In this document: positions 25,205-33,243 of the stretch, in pieces | How positions within the stretch are numbered: position 1 is the first letter of the stretch | Layout of the letters: each line of letters begins with the position of its first letter | Origin: Mucilaginibacter empetricola | GTDB taxonomy: Bacteria; Bacteroidota; Bacteroidia; Sphingobacteriales; Sphingobacteriaceae | DNA: 64,000 nt | Assembly (NCBI RefSeq): GCF_024808665.1 | Contig: NZ_JANUBZ010000001.1 | Coordinates: forward strand, 124,001-188,000 | Direction: 5' to 3' | Program-made: the position numbers and the translations under genes | Notes under the pieces: generated by a model | The model's database searches: none | What the model was told of the DNA's origin: nothing | What the model saw: only the letters and a program-made list of their open reading frames with translations

Positions 25205-25228
25205 CCTACTTTTTGGTTAGTTATTGAC
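25205..25228. promoter_or_regulatory. Motif in front of the cyclase gene (right operator)
   Basis: CCTACTTTTTGGTTAGTTAT followed by TGAC is the reverse complement of the left motif in 23 of 24 positions. It is 80 bp upstream of the cyclase start at 25308 and 32 bp downstream of the HxlR stop. Confidence 0.7.
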
Positions 25229-25307
25229 CTTGGGTTTATGATGAATTACATTTGGCGGCCAGGCTTATAGTTAGCGCCCGGCTTACTATTGTAATTTATT
25301 GAATCTT

Positions 25308-26126
25308 ATGAAAACAACTATAACCTGTGCCGGAAATTCAGTTTTGGCTTTGGCGCTCGTCTTTTTTTGCTCCACATTTTTTGCAGGCTGTGAAAACAAA
25401 AAGGAGCAGTCTTATCAAACTAAAGTATTGTCCTATGGCCATTTAGAGGATCTTACTTATACATTAACAAAAGATTTTCCTTATATACATGTTCACAAAC
25501 TAACTTTTGCCTTCCAGTTGAAAACGATGGCCACGCTGAAAAAAAATGGTGTCAATGCCAATACCTGGATAATTCACGAACATTTAGGCACACATGTAGA
25601 TGCTCCTAATCACTTTCAACCGGATGGCATTTCGGTTGATCAAATTAAGCCGGAAGATCTTATTGTTCCTTTGATAGTAATCGACATAAGGGCAAAGGCG
25701 GCAATGAATAGAGATGCAGAACTTACGGTTAGCGATATTGAAAAGTTTGAAGAAGTGAATGGCCGCATAAAGCCCCATAGCTGCGTGATGATGCTTTCGG
25801 GTTGGGGTAAATATGTTAAAACGCCTGTTTATATGGGTATAGATGGTAATGGCAATAAACACTTCCCCGGTTTTTCAGTTGATGCTGTGAAATTTTTGGC
25901 CAAAAACAGAGCTATAGCAGGTATCGGTGCCGATGTGATATCATTTGATCCTGGTATAGATAATAACTATTCCACTCATAAAATGCTCTTTTCCTACGGA
26001 AAATGGGCGGTGGAGAATGTGGCAAATTTAGAAAAAGTGCCTGTAACGGGAGCCATCCTTATAGTAGGCGCACCAAAAATTGGCGAGGCAACCGGCGGAA
26101 TAGCAAGAATATTTGCTGTATGGTAA
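25308..26126 (+). CDS. Cyclase-family (kynurenine-formamidase-like) lipoprotein
   Basis: 272 residues from the ATG at 25308 (MKTTITC). The N-terminus is a lipoprotein signal with lipobox FAGC. The signature HLGTHVDAPNHF matches the H-x-G-T-H-x-D-x-P-x-H-F metal site of the cyclase family (PF04199, bacterial kynurenine formamidases and putative cyclases). GIGADVISFDPG follows late. Members hydrolyse N-formylkynurenine or similar amides; a lipid-anchored form would act outside the cytoplasm. It is probably regulated by the HxlR gene upstream. Confidence 0.85.
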   Translation: MKTTITCAGNSVLALALVFFCSTFFAGCENKKEQSYQTKVLSYGHLEDLTYTLTKDFPYIHVHKLTFAFQLKTMATLKKNGVNANTWIIHEHLGTHVDAPNHFQPDGISVDQIKPEDLIVPLIVIDIRAKAAMNRDAELTVSDIEKFEEVNGRIKPHSCVMMLSGWGKYVKTPVYMGIDGNGNKHFPGFSVDAVKFLAKNRAIAGIGADVISFDPGIDNNYSTHKMLFSYGKWAVENVANLEKVPVTGAILIVGAPKIGEATGGIARIFAVW

Positions 26127-26705
26127 TTAACCGCTTAAACCGCACAATCTTTCATAGTCTTCGGAGGTATCTATGTCGATGCCCCCTTGTTCAAATGGAA
26201 TAGTGGCAATATCATCAACGTGATTCTTCAGTATCTTTTTTGCTCCTTCATGACCCTGCAGTAGCAGCAGTTCAGAAAAAAGAGAGCGGTCAAATAATAC
26301 CGGGACACCATTTGTACCGTTGTAGGCAGAGGCAATAATAGCTTTAGCGGTTTCATTTTGCTTGCGGATCAGCGAATTTAATAGGGCTGCGTTTACAAAA
26401 GGCTGGTCACACAACATCATAATTACCTTATCCACGGATGGATCATCGTTAATTTCAAGCATGGCCGTTCTTATCGAAGAAGCCATCCCTTCCCTCCAAT
26501 CTTTGTTATAAAGGATGAAAGCACCTGCTATTGGTTTTATCTCGCTCGAATTTGCACCAAGCACAACGATGATTTTTTTACATTCAGATTTCCGCACGGA
26601 TTCTACCGCAAGCTCCAATAATGTTTTTCCATTAAATATCAGGTTTTGCTTGGGCCGCCCTAACCGGCTCGATTCGCCTGCCGCAAGTATGATAGCCACT
26701 GTCAT
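26127..26705 (-). CDS. mocA: MocA-like molybdenum cofactor cytidylyltransferase
   Basis: 192 residues of the MobA-like NTP-transferase fold: AIILAAGESSRLGRPKQNL contains the nucleotide-binding LAAGxSxRxGxxK signature, with MMLCDQPFV for metal binding and IDIDTSEDY late. MocA transfers CMP to molybdopterin to make the dinucleotide used by molybdenum hydroxylases. It overlaps XdhC by 1 bp and closes the hydroxylase operon. Confidence 0.88.
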   Translation of the reverse strand: MTVAIILAAGESSRLGRPKQNLIFNGKTLLELAVESVRKSECKKIIVVLGANSSEIKPIAGAFILYNKDWREGMASSIRTAMLEINDDPSVDKVIMMLCDQPFVNAALLNSLIRKQNETAKAIIASAYNGTNGVPVLFDRSLFSELLLLQGHEGAKKILKNHVDDIATIPFEQGGIDIDTSEDYERLCGLSG

Positions 26706-27814
26706 CAGGCGCTATGAATAACGGCTGTTTTATATTTTAAAGGATGTCCGCTTCTTTTGGAAAACACGGCTTTTATTTCGGCTACGATAGCCAGGGCAAT
26801 CTCTTCAGAAGTTTCAGAGCCGATATCCAATCCCACCGGCCCATAAATCGTTTCCAGGTTCCTTTCAGTGATTATAGTTCCGCCTACCTCCAGTTCGTCA
26901 AGCATTCGTTCCAGCTTTTTCTTTGGCCCTAAAACACCTATGTAAGGCAGATGCTCTGGTAATAGCACTTTCAAAAAAGAAAGCTCATAATTATAGTTGT
27001 GGGTCATCAATATAAAAGCTGTCCATTCGTTCAGTTCAATATTTCTTAAAACCTGTTCGGGCTTGGCAACGATTGTTTTATTTGCCGATGGAAAACGTTC
27101 AGTCGTGGCATAATTCGGCCTTCCATCAACTACAGTGATATTCCAGCCCAATACCGAAGCAATTTTGGTTAGCGGCATAACATCATTGCCGGCACCAACA
27201 ATAACTAAAGAAATCAATGGCTTAATGCACTCCACAAAAGCCGTATAGCCCTGGTAAGCTGTAATAGCGGAACGCTGATTGTCAAGGGCGTTTTTTGCAT
27301 CTTCCAGTAATTCATCTTTGTAGGGCAACAGTTCCAATCCATTTGTCGGCATGTTGCCATCCGTAAGGCATAAACAAGAACCGGGCTGTGGCGCTTTCCT
27401 GTCTGCCAGGGAAAACAAGGTAACTAATACCGAATAATTACGCGAGGCAATTACTGATTTCAATAGAGTTACCGGGTTTATTTGACTATCAATTATGGGC
27501 TCTATCAGGATATGAATGATGCCGTTACAACCCAGGCCAACGCCCAATTTGGCATCGTCATCGTCCATCGTGTCATAAGTAACCAGCAGGGGTTCCTGTT
27601 GCATAATCACCATCCGGGCTTTGCGTAAGGCATCGCCTTCCAGGCAGCCGCCGCTTATGGCGCCGGTCAATTGGCCGTCTTCGGCGATCAGCATACGGGC
27701 ACCCGCACGGCGGTAGGCAGAGCCTTCTACCAGCACAACAGTTGCTAAAGCAGTTTTTTTGCCCGATTTAACAGCTTCCTCATACGCCGCTACAATGTCA
27801 ATAATTTCCTTCAT
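26705..27814 (-). CDS. xdhC: XdhC/CoxI-family molybdenum-hydroxylase maturation factor
   Basis: 369 residues with the XdhC N-terminal domain (GSAYRRAGARMLIAEDGQL, SGGCLEGDAL, LGVGLGCNGIIHILIEP) and C-terminal Rossmann domain (LVIVGAGNDVMPLTKIA, FILMTHNYNYELSFL, VGLDIGSETSEEIALAI). XdhC protects and sulfurates the molybdenum cofactor before insertion into xanthine-dehydrogenase-type enzymes. Co-transcription with the MoCo subunit is expected; 31 bp separates the genes. Confidence 0.92.
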   Translation of the reverse strand: MKEIIDIVAAYEEAVKSGKKTALATVVLVEGSAYRRAGARMLIAEDGQLTGAISGGCLEGDALRKARMVIMQQEPLLVTYDTMDDDDAKLGVGLGCNGIIHILIEPIIDSQINPVTLLKSVIASRNYSVLVTLFSLADRKAPQPGSCLCLTDGNMPTNGLELLPYKDELLEDAKNALDNQRSAITAYQGYTAFVECIKPLISLVIVGAGNDVMPLTKIASVLGWNITVVDGRPNYATTERFPSANKTIVAKPEQVLRNIELNEWTAFILMTHNYNYELSFLKVLLPEHLPYIGVLGPKKKLERMLDELEVGGTIITERNLETIYGPVGLDIGSETSEEIALAIVAEIKAVFSKRSGHPLKYKTAVIHSA

Positions 27815-27845
27815 GCTTAATAACCAAACTGCCTGTTTGATTTCG

Positions 27846-30002
27846 CTAAATGGTATTCATATTAAATGGCAGTTTCCTGACCCGTTTCCCTGTCAAATCA
27901 TAAATTGCATCGGTTAGCGCAGGCGAAAATGGCGGGAGGCCGGGCTCCCCCACACCTCCGGCATCTGCTGTGTTTTCCATAATGTGTACTTCAACCGGGG
28001 GCATATCACTCATGCGGGGCATTAGGTAATCATAAAAATTATGCTGTTCTACCAATCCGTCTTTAAAAGTAATTTCATGTATGGTTGCTGCGCCCAGGGC
28101 CATCACGATGGAACCTTCTACTTGTGCCCTAATAATATCAGGATTAACATACCAGCCGCAATCCATCACCGCCCAAACCTGGTCTATCTTCACCTTTCCG
28201 TCGGGTTTTCTGGATACTTTTACCACCTGCCCAACCGTACTGTCAAAACATTCGGTAATTGCTACGCCGTATCCTTCGTTCTTTTTCCGGGATTTCCAGC
28301 CGGATACTTCTTCCAGTCTGTCAATTAACTGCTGGCATCGCTCTTCTTTCAGGTATTTTCTGCGAAATTCAAGCTGATCCTGTCCGGCTAAAACAGCCAT
28401 CTCATTGATGAAACTTTCATAAGCAAAGCCATTGGTTGAAGCATATACCGAACGCCACCACATATTGGGCAGCGGCATTTCGTAAGGCACATCAGCGAAA
28501 CTGATATTCTTGATGCTATCATAATAAGGCTTCAAAAAACCTTCGGCAGTGCTTTCGTTTGCATGCCCCCGTGCAGGCCCGTTCCAGTGATCTATATTCT
28601 GACCGGCCATTTTAAATTTCAAGGCGCTGATCTCTCCATTCTCCAGCGAGCCTTGCCCTCTGTATGATATCCCCGCACGATACGGCCCCTGCCTGATATC
28701 ATCTTCCCGCGTCCAAACAACCTGAACAGGGGCGCCAATTTCCTTTGATATGGCAACAGCTTCATAAGTATAATCCAGAAAAGCTTTCCGGCCGAAACCG
28801 CCGCCCAAAAAAGTCATATTAACAATCACTTTTTCTTTAGGCATTTTAAACTTACCTGCAATGTCGCCCTGTACCCAATCCGGGGCCTGTATCGGCCCCC
28901 AGATTTCTATTTTGTCGGGTTGGTATGACGCTACACAATTCAATGGCTCCATAGCAGCATGTGCCTGATAGGGGGTTTGATAGATAACGTCTATTTTTTT
29001 ATCGGCCTTAGCCAGGATACTATCCGGATCACCCTGCTTCTTGAACGAAAGACCTTCTTCTTTCTGAAGCAATTCTTCGTGAGCCTTATAAATATCAGCG
29101 GTATTGATATGATCAAAGCCGGTGTCGTCCCACTCAATATGTAAGGCTTTTCTGCCCTGCATAGCAGCCCAGGTCGAATCGGCAATTACAACAACGCCAT
29201 CGCGGGTGGTGTTGAAAACCAACATTTGTATTTTAAATACCTGCTTAACGCCGGGTACTTTCAGTGCCGCAGCATCATCAAAGCTTTTTATTTTTCCGCG
29301 TAATCTCGGACTGCGTTCAACTGCCGCATACACCATGCCGGGCACTTTTTTATCCAAACCAAATATTGCCACGCCATTGGTTTTCATTGGGGTATCCATC
29401 CGGTTAAGCGGCTTACGGATCAGTTTATAGTCTGCAATGTTTTTGAGCTTAACTTCTGTTGGTGGTGTGAGTTTTGATGCGTCGGTTACCAGCTCGCCAT
29501 AGTGGAATTTTTTGCCGGTAGGTTTATGGACAACATTTCCCGATTCGGCATAGCACTCACTTGCCGCAACATTCCATTTAGCAGCAGCGGCGGTAATCAA
29601 CATTTCGCGCGCGGTAGCGCTTAGTTTTAAAAGCCGCTTGTATGATCCCCTGATGGTGGAGCTCCCGCCGGTAATCTGGCTACCGTATTTAGTAGGATCG
29701 CCTATGGCAAATATGATATTGACATCTTTTAAATCGACTTCCAGTTCTTCGGCAATGATCTGCGGCACCGACTGGTAGGAGCCTTGTCCCATTTCTGCCC
29801 GGTGATCAGTTAGTGTAACCTTGCCATCCGTGTCGATGCGCATCCAGGCATTAAATTCAAACCCTAATTGATCTGCGGTGGCAGCTGACATCAATTGCTC
29901 TTTTTTTGCATTTGCGGGAAAATAAAAGCCCAGGCAAAGTGCCGTGCCAGCCAGGCTGGATGTCCTGAGAAAATTCCTTCTTGATATTGCGTTAGTTTCC
30001 AT
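27846..30002 (-). CDS. Molybdopterin-binding subunit of a periplasmic Mo-hydroxylase (IorB-like)
   Basis: 718 residues. The N-terminus has a twin-arginine signal (SRRNFLRTSS, then GTALCLGF), so the folded cofactor enzyme is exported. The xanthine-dehydrogenase molybdenum domain is visible: EMGQGSYQSVPQIIAEELEV, GGSSTIRG, GGGFGRKAF and the Glu-containing GVGEPG near the C-terminus, the catalytic base of the family. The length of 718 and the single-chain layout fit the isoquinoline 1-oxidoreductase beta-subunit type rather than xanthine dehydrogenase. No FAD subunit gene is present; electrons probably go to the cytochrome c. Confidence 0.9.
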   Translation of the reverse strand: METNAISRRNFLRTSSLAGTALCLGFYFPANAKKEQLMSAATADQLGFEFNAWMRIDTDGKVTLTDHRAEMGQGSYQSVPQIIAEELEVDLKDVNIIFAIGDPTKYGSQITGGSSTIRGSYKRLLKLSATAREMLITAAAAKWNVAASECYAESGNVVHKPTGKKFHYGELVTDASKLTPPTEVKLKNIADYKLIRKPLNRMDTPMKTNGVAIFGLDKKVPGMVYAAVERSPRLRGKIKSFDDAAALKVPGVKQVFKIQMLVFNTTRDGVVVIADSTWAAMQGRKALHIEWDDTGFDHINTADIYKAHEELLQKEEGLSFKKQGDPDSILAKADKKIDVIYQTPYQAHAAMEPLNCVASYQPDKIEIWGPIQAPDWVQGDIAGKFKMPKEKVIVNMTFLGGGFGRKAFLDYTYEAVAISKEIGAPVQVVWTREDDIRQGPYRAGISYRGQGSLENGEISALKFKMAGQNIDHWNGPARGHANESTAEGFLKPYYDSIKNISFADVPYEMPLPNMWWRSVYASTNGFAYESFINEMAVLAGQDQLEFRRKYLKEERCQQLIDRLEEVSGWKSRKKNEGYGVAITECFDSTVGQVVKVSRKPDGKVKIDQVWAVMDCGWYVNPDIIRAQVEGSIVMALGAATIHEITFKDGLVEQHNFYDYLMPRMSDMPPVEVHIMENTADAGGVGEPGLPPFSPALTDAIYDLTGKRVRKLPFNMNTI

Positions 30003-30029
30003 AATGGCTACTCTAATCGTTAATCCTTA

Positions 30030-30638
30030 TTATTTTGCTTTGGCCGAAGGAGCATAGGCGCCTTTAGCTATCCATAAACGTACCTGCGCAACTAAAGCCG
30101 GCCGGGTCAGGGGTGGCAATGTACGCCCATCGCCGGGATGCCAGGCCCAGCCTACCAAGTCGTCATTAGCCATGTGGTCAATCAGCTGTGCTTTGGTGCG
30201 GCCGCCGTTCTGTTTGGGATCGAGCAGTTGCAATGCCAGTTGGTGCCGCGTGCGGCCCTGAAACACCATGCGCATATTGGCCGGTGGCAGTCCCCATTTG
30301 AGGTTTCCGGGCGGCATATGCAATCCAGCAGTATTTTCGGCCTGGTGGCAGTTGCTGCACCGTACCGAATAAATGCCCTTGCCATCAGTGCCCCGTTTGA
30401 TATTCATGGCATGGATATGGTTATCATCGCCCTGCAACGGCGCGTCGCCAGATGGGTGACAATTCATGCAGCGTGCACTCATCAATACTTTATAAACAGA
30501 CATAAAGGCCTTAACTGAGCCCACGCTATCTTTTACCGAGCTGGGGTAATTGGTTTTTTTGGTTGATTCAGTCCGGAACGATAGGGTAACTAAGCCTGCA
30601 ATTACCGCTATCAAACTTATGGCTATCACTTTCTTCAT
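30030..30638 (-). CDS. Di-haem cytochrome c of the Mo-hydroxylase
   Basis: 202 residues: a signal-anchor ([16 protein letters not shown]) and two CxxCH haem sites, CMNCH at 57-61 and CSNCH at 94-98. The C-terminal part is His- and Trp-rich ([15 protein letters not shown]). It lies between the two enzyme subunit genes, overlapping the 2Fe-2S gene by 4 bp. It is the probable electron acceptor of the 2Fe-2S subunit and replaces the FAD subunit of classical xanthine dehydrogenase. Confidence 0.88.
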   Translation of the reverse strand: MKKVIAISLIAVIAGLVTLSFRTESTKKTNYPSSVKDSVGSVKAFMSVYKVLMSARCMNCHPSGDAPLQGDDNHIHAMNIKRGTDGKGIYSVRCSNCHQAENTAGLHMPPGNLKWGLPPANMRMVFQGRTRHQLALQLLDPKQNGGRTKAQLIDHMANDDLVGWAWHPGDGRTLPPLTRPALVAQVRLWIAKGAYAPSAKAK

Positions 30639-31105
30639 AACTTGGCCCCTTCCGGCTGCATAGCCGCAGCTTTATGTATGGCCGAACGGATGCGCTGGTA
30701 AGTACCGCAACGGCAAATATTGCCGGACATGGCATCATCAATATCTTGGTCTGTTGGGTTTGGATTTTCGCGCAGCAGTACGGCTGCCGACATGATCTGA
30801 CCGGATTGGCAATAGCCGCATTGCGGAACGCTTATTTCATTCCAGGCTAATTGCAATGGGTGATTGTTATTGTCCGAAAGCCCTTCAATGGTAACAATAT
30901 TTTGCCCCGCCGCCCGGTTTATTTTCGTTACACAAGATCGTACCGCTTCACCGTTCAGATGGACGGTGCAAGCCCCACATTGTGCGGCACCGCAGCCAAA
31001 TTTGGTGCCGGTTAGCCCTAAAATATCCCGCAGAACCCAAAGGAGCGGCATGTTTGGGTCGGCATCAATATCATGATGCTGACCGTTTACAGTAATCGAG
31101 ATCAT
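30635..31105 (-). CDS. 2Fe-2S subunit of the Mo-hydroxylase (IorA-like)
   Basis: 156 residues from ATG 31105 ([20 protein letters not shown]). The first plant-type cluster ligands are in [21 protein letters not shown], the second in CGYCQSGQ and [10 protein letters not shown]. This is the CoxS/XdhA-N type domain pair that passes electrons from the molybdenum centre. It starts the operon. The ORF could be extended by two codons. No signal peptide is seen; it may be exported in complex with the TAT-carrying subunit. Confidence 0.92.
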   Translation of the reverse strand: MISITVNGQHHDIDADPNMPLLWVLRDILGLTGTKFGCGAAQCGACTVHLNGEAVRSCVTKINRAAGQNIVTIEGLSDNNNHPLQLAWNEISVPQCGYCQSGQIMSAAVLLRENPNPTDQDIDDAMSGNICRCGTYQRIRSAIHKAAAMQPEGAKL

Positions 31106-31213
31106 AAGCAAGAATTTAGTTGAGTAAATTTAACTGAAAAAACTAATATAAATATTACTTAAGCTTTGCTTCTTTGGTAACAATATTCAAACAAAAAGCT
31201 AAGTTTTGCCTTT

Positions 31214-31498
31214 GTTGGTGTTGTCCCCATAGGTGTTAGGAAGATAAAAAAGGTGTCATGCTGAGGCTCTCAAAGTATGCGGGCAAAGGCCAGAATCGTC
31301 ATGTTTTCACGTTTTGCGCCAGCGGCAATACATTGGCGTACGTCCAACGCACACCCTTCGAGTGCCTCAGGGTGACACCCATATTCGATACTGATAAGAA
31401 AAACCACCTTCCGAACACTTGTGGTGTTGTCCCCAACAAAATGTGATTTACCTGTTTATTAAGATTATAATCCAGGTCATGTTGGTGACAACACCAAC
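31214..31498. repeat. MITE-like element with 12-bp inverted ends
   Basis: GTTGGTGTTGTC at 31214-31225 and its exact complement at 31487-31498 bound this 285-bp segment. GTGGTGTTGTCCCCA recurs directly inside at 31421-31435, and an inner stem pairs GGTGTCATGCTGAGGC (31252) with GCCTCAGGGTGACACC (31364) in 14 of 16 positions. There is no gene. The rest of the gap 31112-31524 is AT-rich promoter DNA. Confidence 0.65.
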
Positions 31499-31524
31499 AT
31501 GGGCGGTGAGATATTCCCACGAAT

Positions 31525-32166
31525 TCACCCCCCCAACTCCATTTTTGATTGAAACAGTTTGATGTACTTTTCTACATGCAGGCCATCGCATAAAGCATGG
31601 TGCACATGCACGGATATGGGCAACAACACTTGCCCATTTGAGTGCTGATATTGCCCGAAAACAATCATTGGTACGGAGCTTTGGATACCTAAATGCTGGG
31701 CATGCTGCATGCTGGTAAAGTTAATGCCGGGCAAAATGGAATAATAAATCACGTTGTTGATGTTAACGTCGGTACGCAGTCCGCTGGTTACTTTTGCAGC
31801 TGTTAGTTTTAATTTGGTGTCTTTTGAAAATGTATTGAAATCATCATTATAGTCAAAATAAGCAAACCCGAAAGTTTCATCGTTCCTTAAAACGGTTATG
31901 GAACCTGATATTGATCTGTATTCGTAAACATCATCACCCTCCATGCGGTATTTAAACTCCCTGATGCTATTGGCTGCACTTAGGGACTGGTATAAATAAT
32001 ACATAAAAAAGGAAACGTTTGCAGCTTTACAATAAGCATAAGCCTGTGTACAGTTAATGGCTGTGGTGATGCCCCAAAATGGCTGATGGAAAGTTTTAAA
32101 GAAATTAAAATGATCACGGCGTTTCCAGGTTGTCAGATCTAACTTATCTTTGAGTACGGTGTGCAT
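31525..32166 (-). CDS. Chloramphenicol-acetyltransferase-fold protein
   Basis: 213 residues, the length of class A CAT enzymes. The catalytic block HVHHALCDGLHVEKYI carries the H-H-x-x-x-D-G motif of CAT, with the active-site His and a conserved Asp. The N-terminus (WKRRDHFNFFKTF) also fits the CAT start. Whether it acetylates chloramphenicol or another alcohol cannot be said; CAT-like proteins without resistance roles are common. It is divergent from an AraC gene, 70 bp apart. Confidence 0.85.
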   Translation of the reverse strand: MHTVLKDKLDLTTWKRRDHFNFFKTFHQPFWGITTAINCTQAYAYCKAANVSFFMYYLYQSLSAANSIREFKYRMEGDDVYEYRSISGSITVLRNDETFGFAYFDYNDDFNTFSKDTKLKLTAAKVTSGLRTDVNINNVIYYSILPGINFTSMQHAQHLGIQSSVPMIVFGQYQHSNGQVLLPISVHVHHALCDGLHVEKYIKLFQSKMELGG

Positions 32167-32236
32167 ACTGCAAAAGTGAAATTAATGGCTTTGAAGCGAT
32201 ATGCATAAACGGATTAAAAATTGACAGAAAAGCATT

Positions 32237-33214
32237 ATGTACTCCATAAACGGAACCGAGTATACAGAACTATTCAGAAGGGAATTTACAGATTCCTTTG
32301 TGGCTACCGAGTCATCCGGAAAGCTGTTGAACAAGTTTGCCTGCCACTCGTCCGTTTTAAAACATAGCAACTTTGATGTTCTTCATTTCAGAGCAAACTT
32401 TTTGGATGATATCCGTATTCACCGGTTTCAAAGTGCTACACATGTAAGTCTACACTTCCAACTAAATGGCCGTTCGGATGCCCGCATCTCCGGCTTCCCG
32501 GCCGATGTTCCGATGGCTAAGGGAGAATTTAATGTGATGAATTGCGTGCAGCCCGAAAGCACTTTTACTTTTCCAAAACAGCAGCAGTACGAATATATCT
32601 GTATCGGCCTTAAGCCATCTTTCTTTCAGGATCTGCTGCTTTCCTGCGGAAATGAATATGCGCATTTGTTTAAAAATGATATTGATAAACAATCCTTCAG
32701 TTTATTTGCCGGCAACCGGCAAATCAATCAATGGCTGCGCAGTAATTTGGGGTTGCTGGTTCAGTCACCCGTGCCGCAGGGGCTTTTATTACCCTACCTG
32801 CAGGCCAAGATTTCCGAGTTAACCATTTTAGCGCTGGCCTCTGGAAACCCTGTAAATGAACAGCAGATTTTAAACGCTGCCGATAAAGAAAAGCTATATG
32901 CGGTTAAAAACTATTTATCCGCAAGCTTTTTGGCAAACCTGAGCCTGACCGGCATAGCACAACAGTTTGCCATTAATGAGTTTAAGCTCAAAAAAGGTTT
33001 CAGAGAAATGTTTGGGACGACGGTATTCGGATACCTGTGCAAATTACGGATGGAACATGCTTATTACCTGGTATGCCAAACAGATTTGCCCATTGGCGAA
33101 GTGGCAGCCATTGTAAGCTACCACTCAGATGCTGCTTTCATCAGGGCATTCAGGCAAACATTCGGCTCTTCGCCCGGCCAGCTTTCAAAACGTGCTTCGC
33201 GCCAGCAAAAGTGA
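32237..33214 (+). CDS. AraC-family regulator
   Basis: 325 residues: N-terminal ligand-binding region with several beta-rich segments (VSLHFQLNGRSDARISGF) and C-terminal two HTH units, SLTGIAQQFAINEFKLKKGFR and IGEVAAIVSYHSDAAFIRAFRQTFG. The subtype resembles regulators of siderophore or virulence genes with a PchR-like N-domain, though this is not certain. It probably regulates the divergent acetyltransferase gene. Confidence 0.88.
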   Translation: MYSINGTEYTELFRREFTDSFVATESSGKLLNKFACHSSVLKHSNFDVLHFRANFLDDIRIHRFQSATHVSLHFQLNGRSDARISGFPADVPMAKGEFNVMNCVQPESTFTFPKQQQYEYICIGLKPSFFQDLLLSCGNEYAHLFKNDIDKQSFSLFAGNRQINQWLRSNLGLLVQSPVPQGLLLPYLQAKISELTILALASGNPVNEQQILNAADKEKLYAVKNYLSASFLANLSLTGIAQQFAINEFKLKKGFREMFGTTVFGYLCKLRMEHAYYLVCQTDLPIGEVAAIVSYHSDAAFIRAFRQTFGSSPGQLSKRASRQQK

Positions 33215-33243
33215 CAGTTGGGTTATCTTTCTATCTAAACTAA

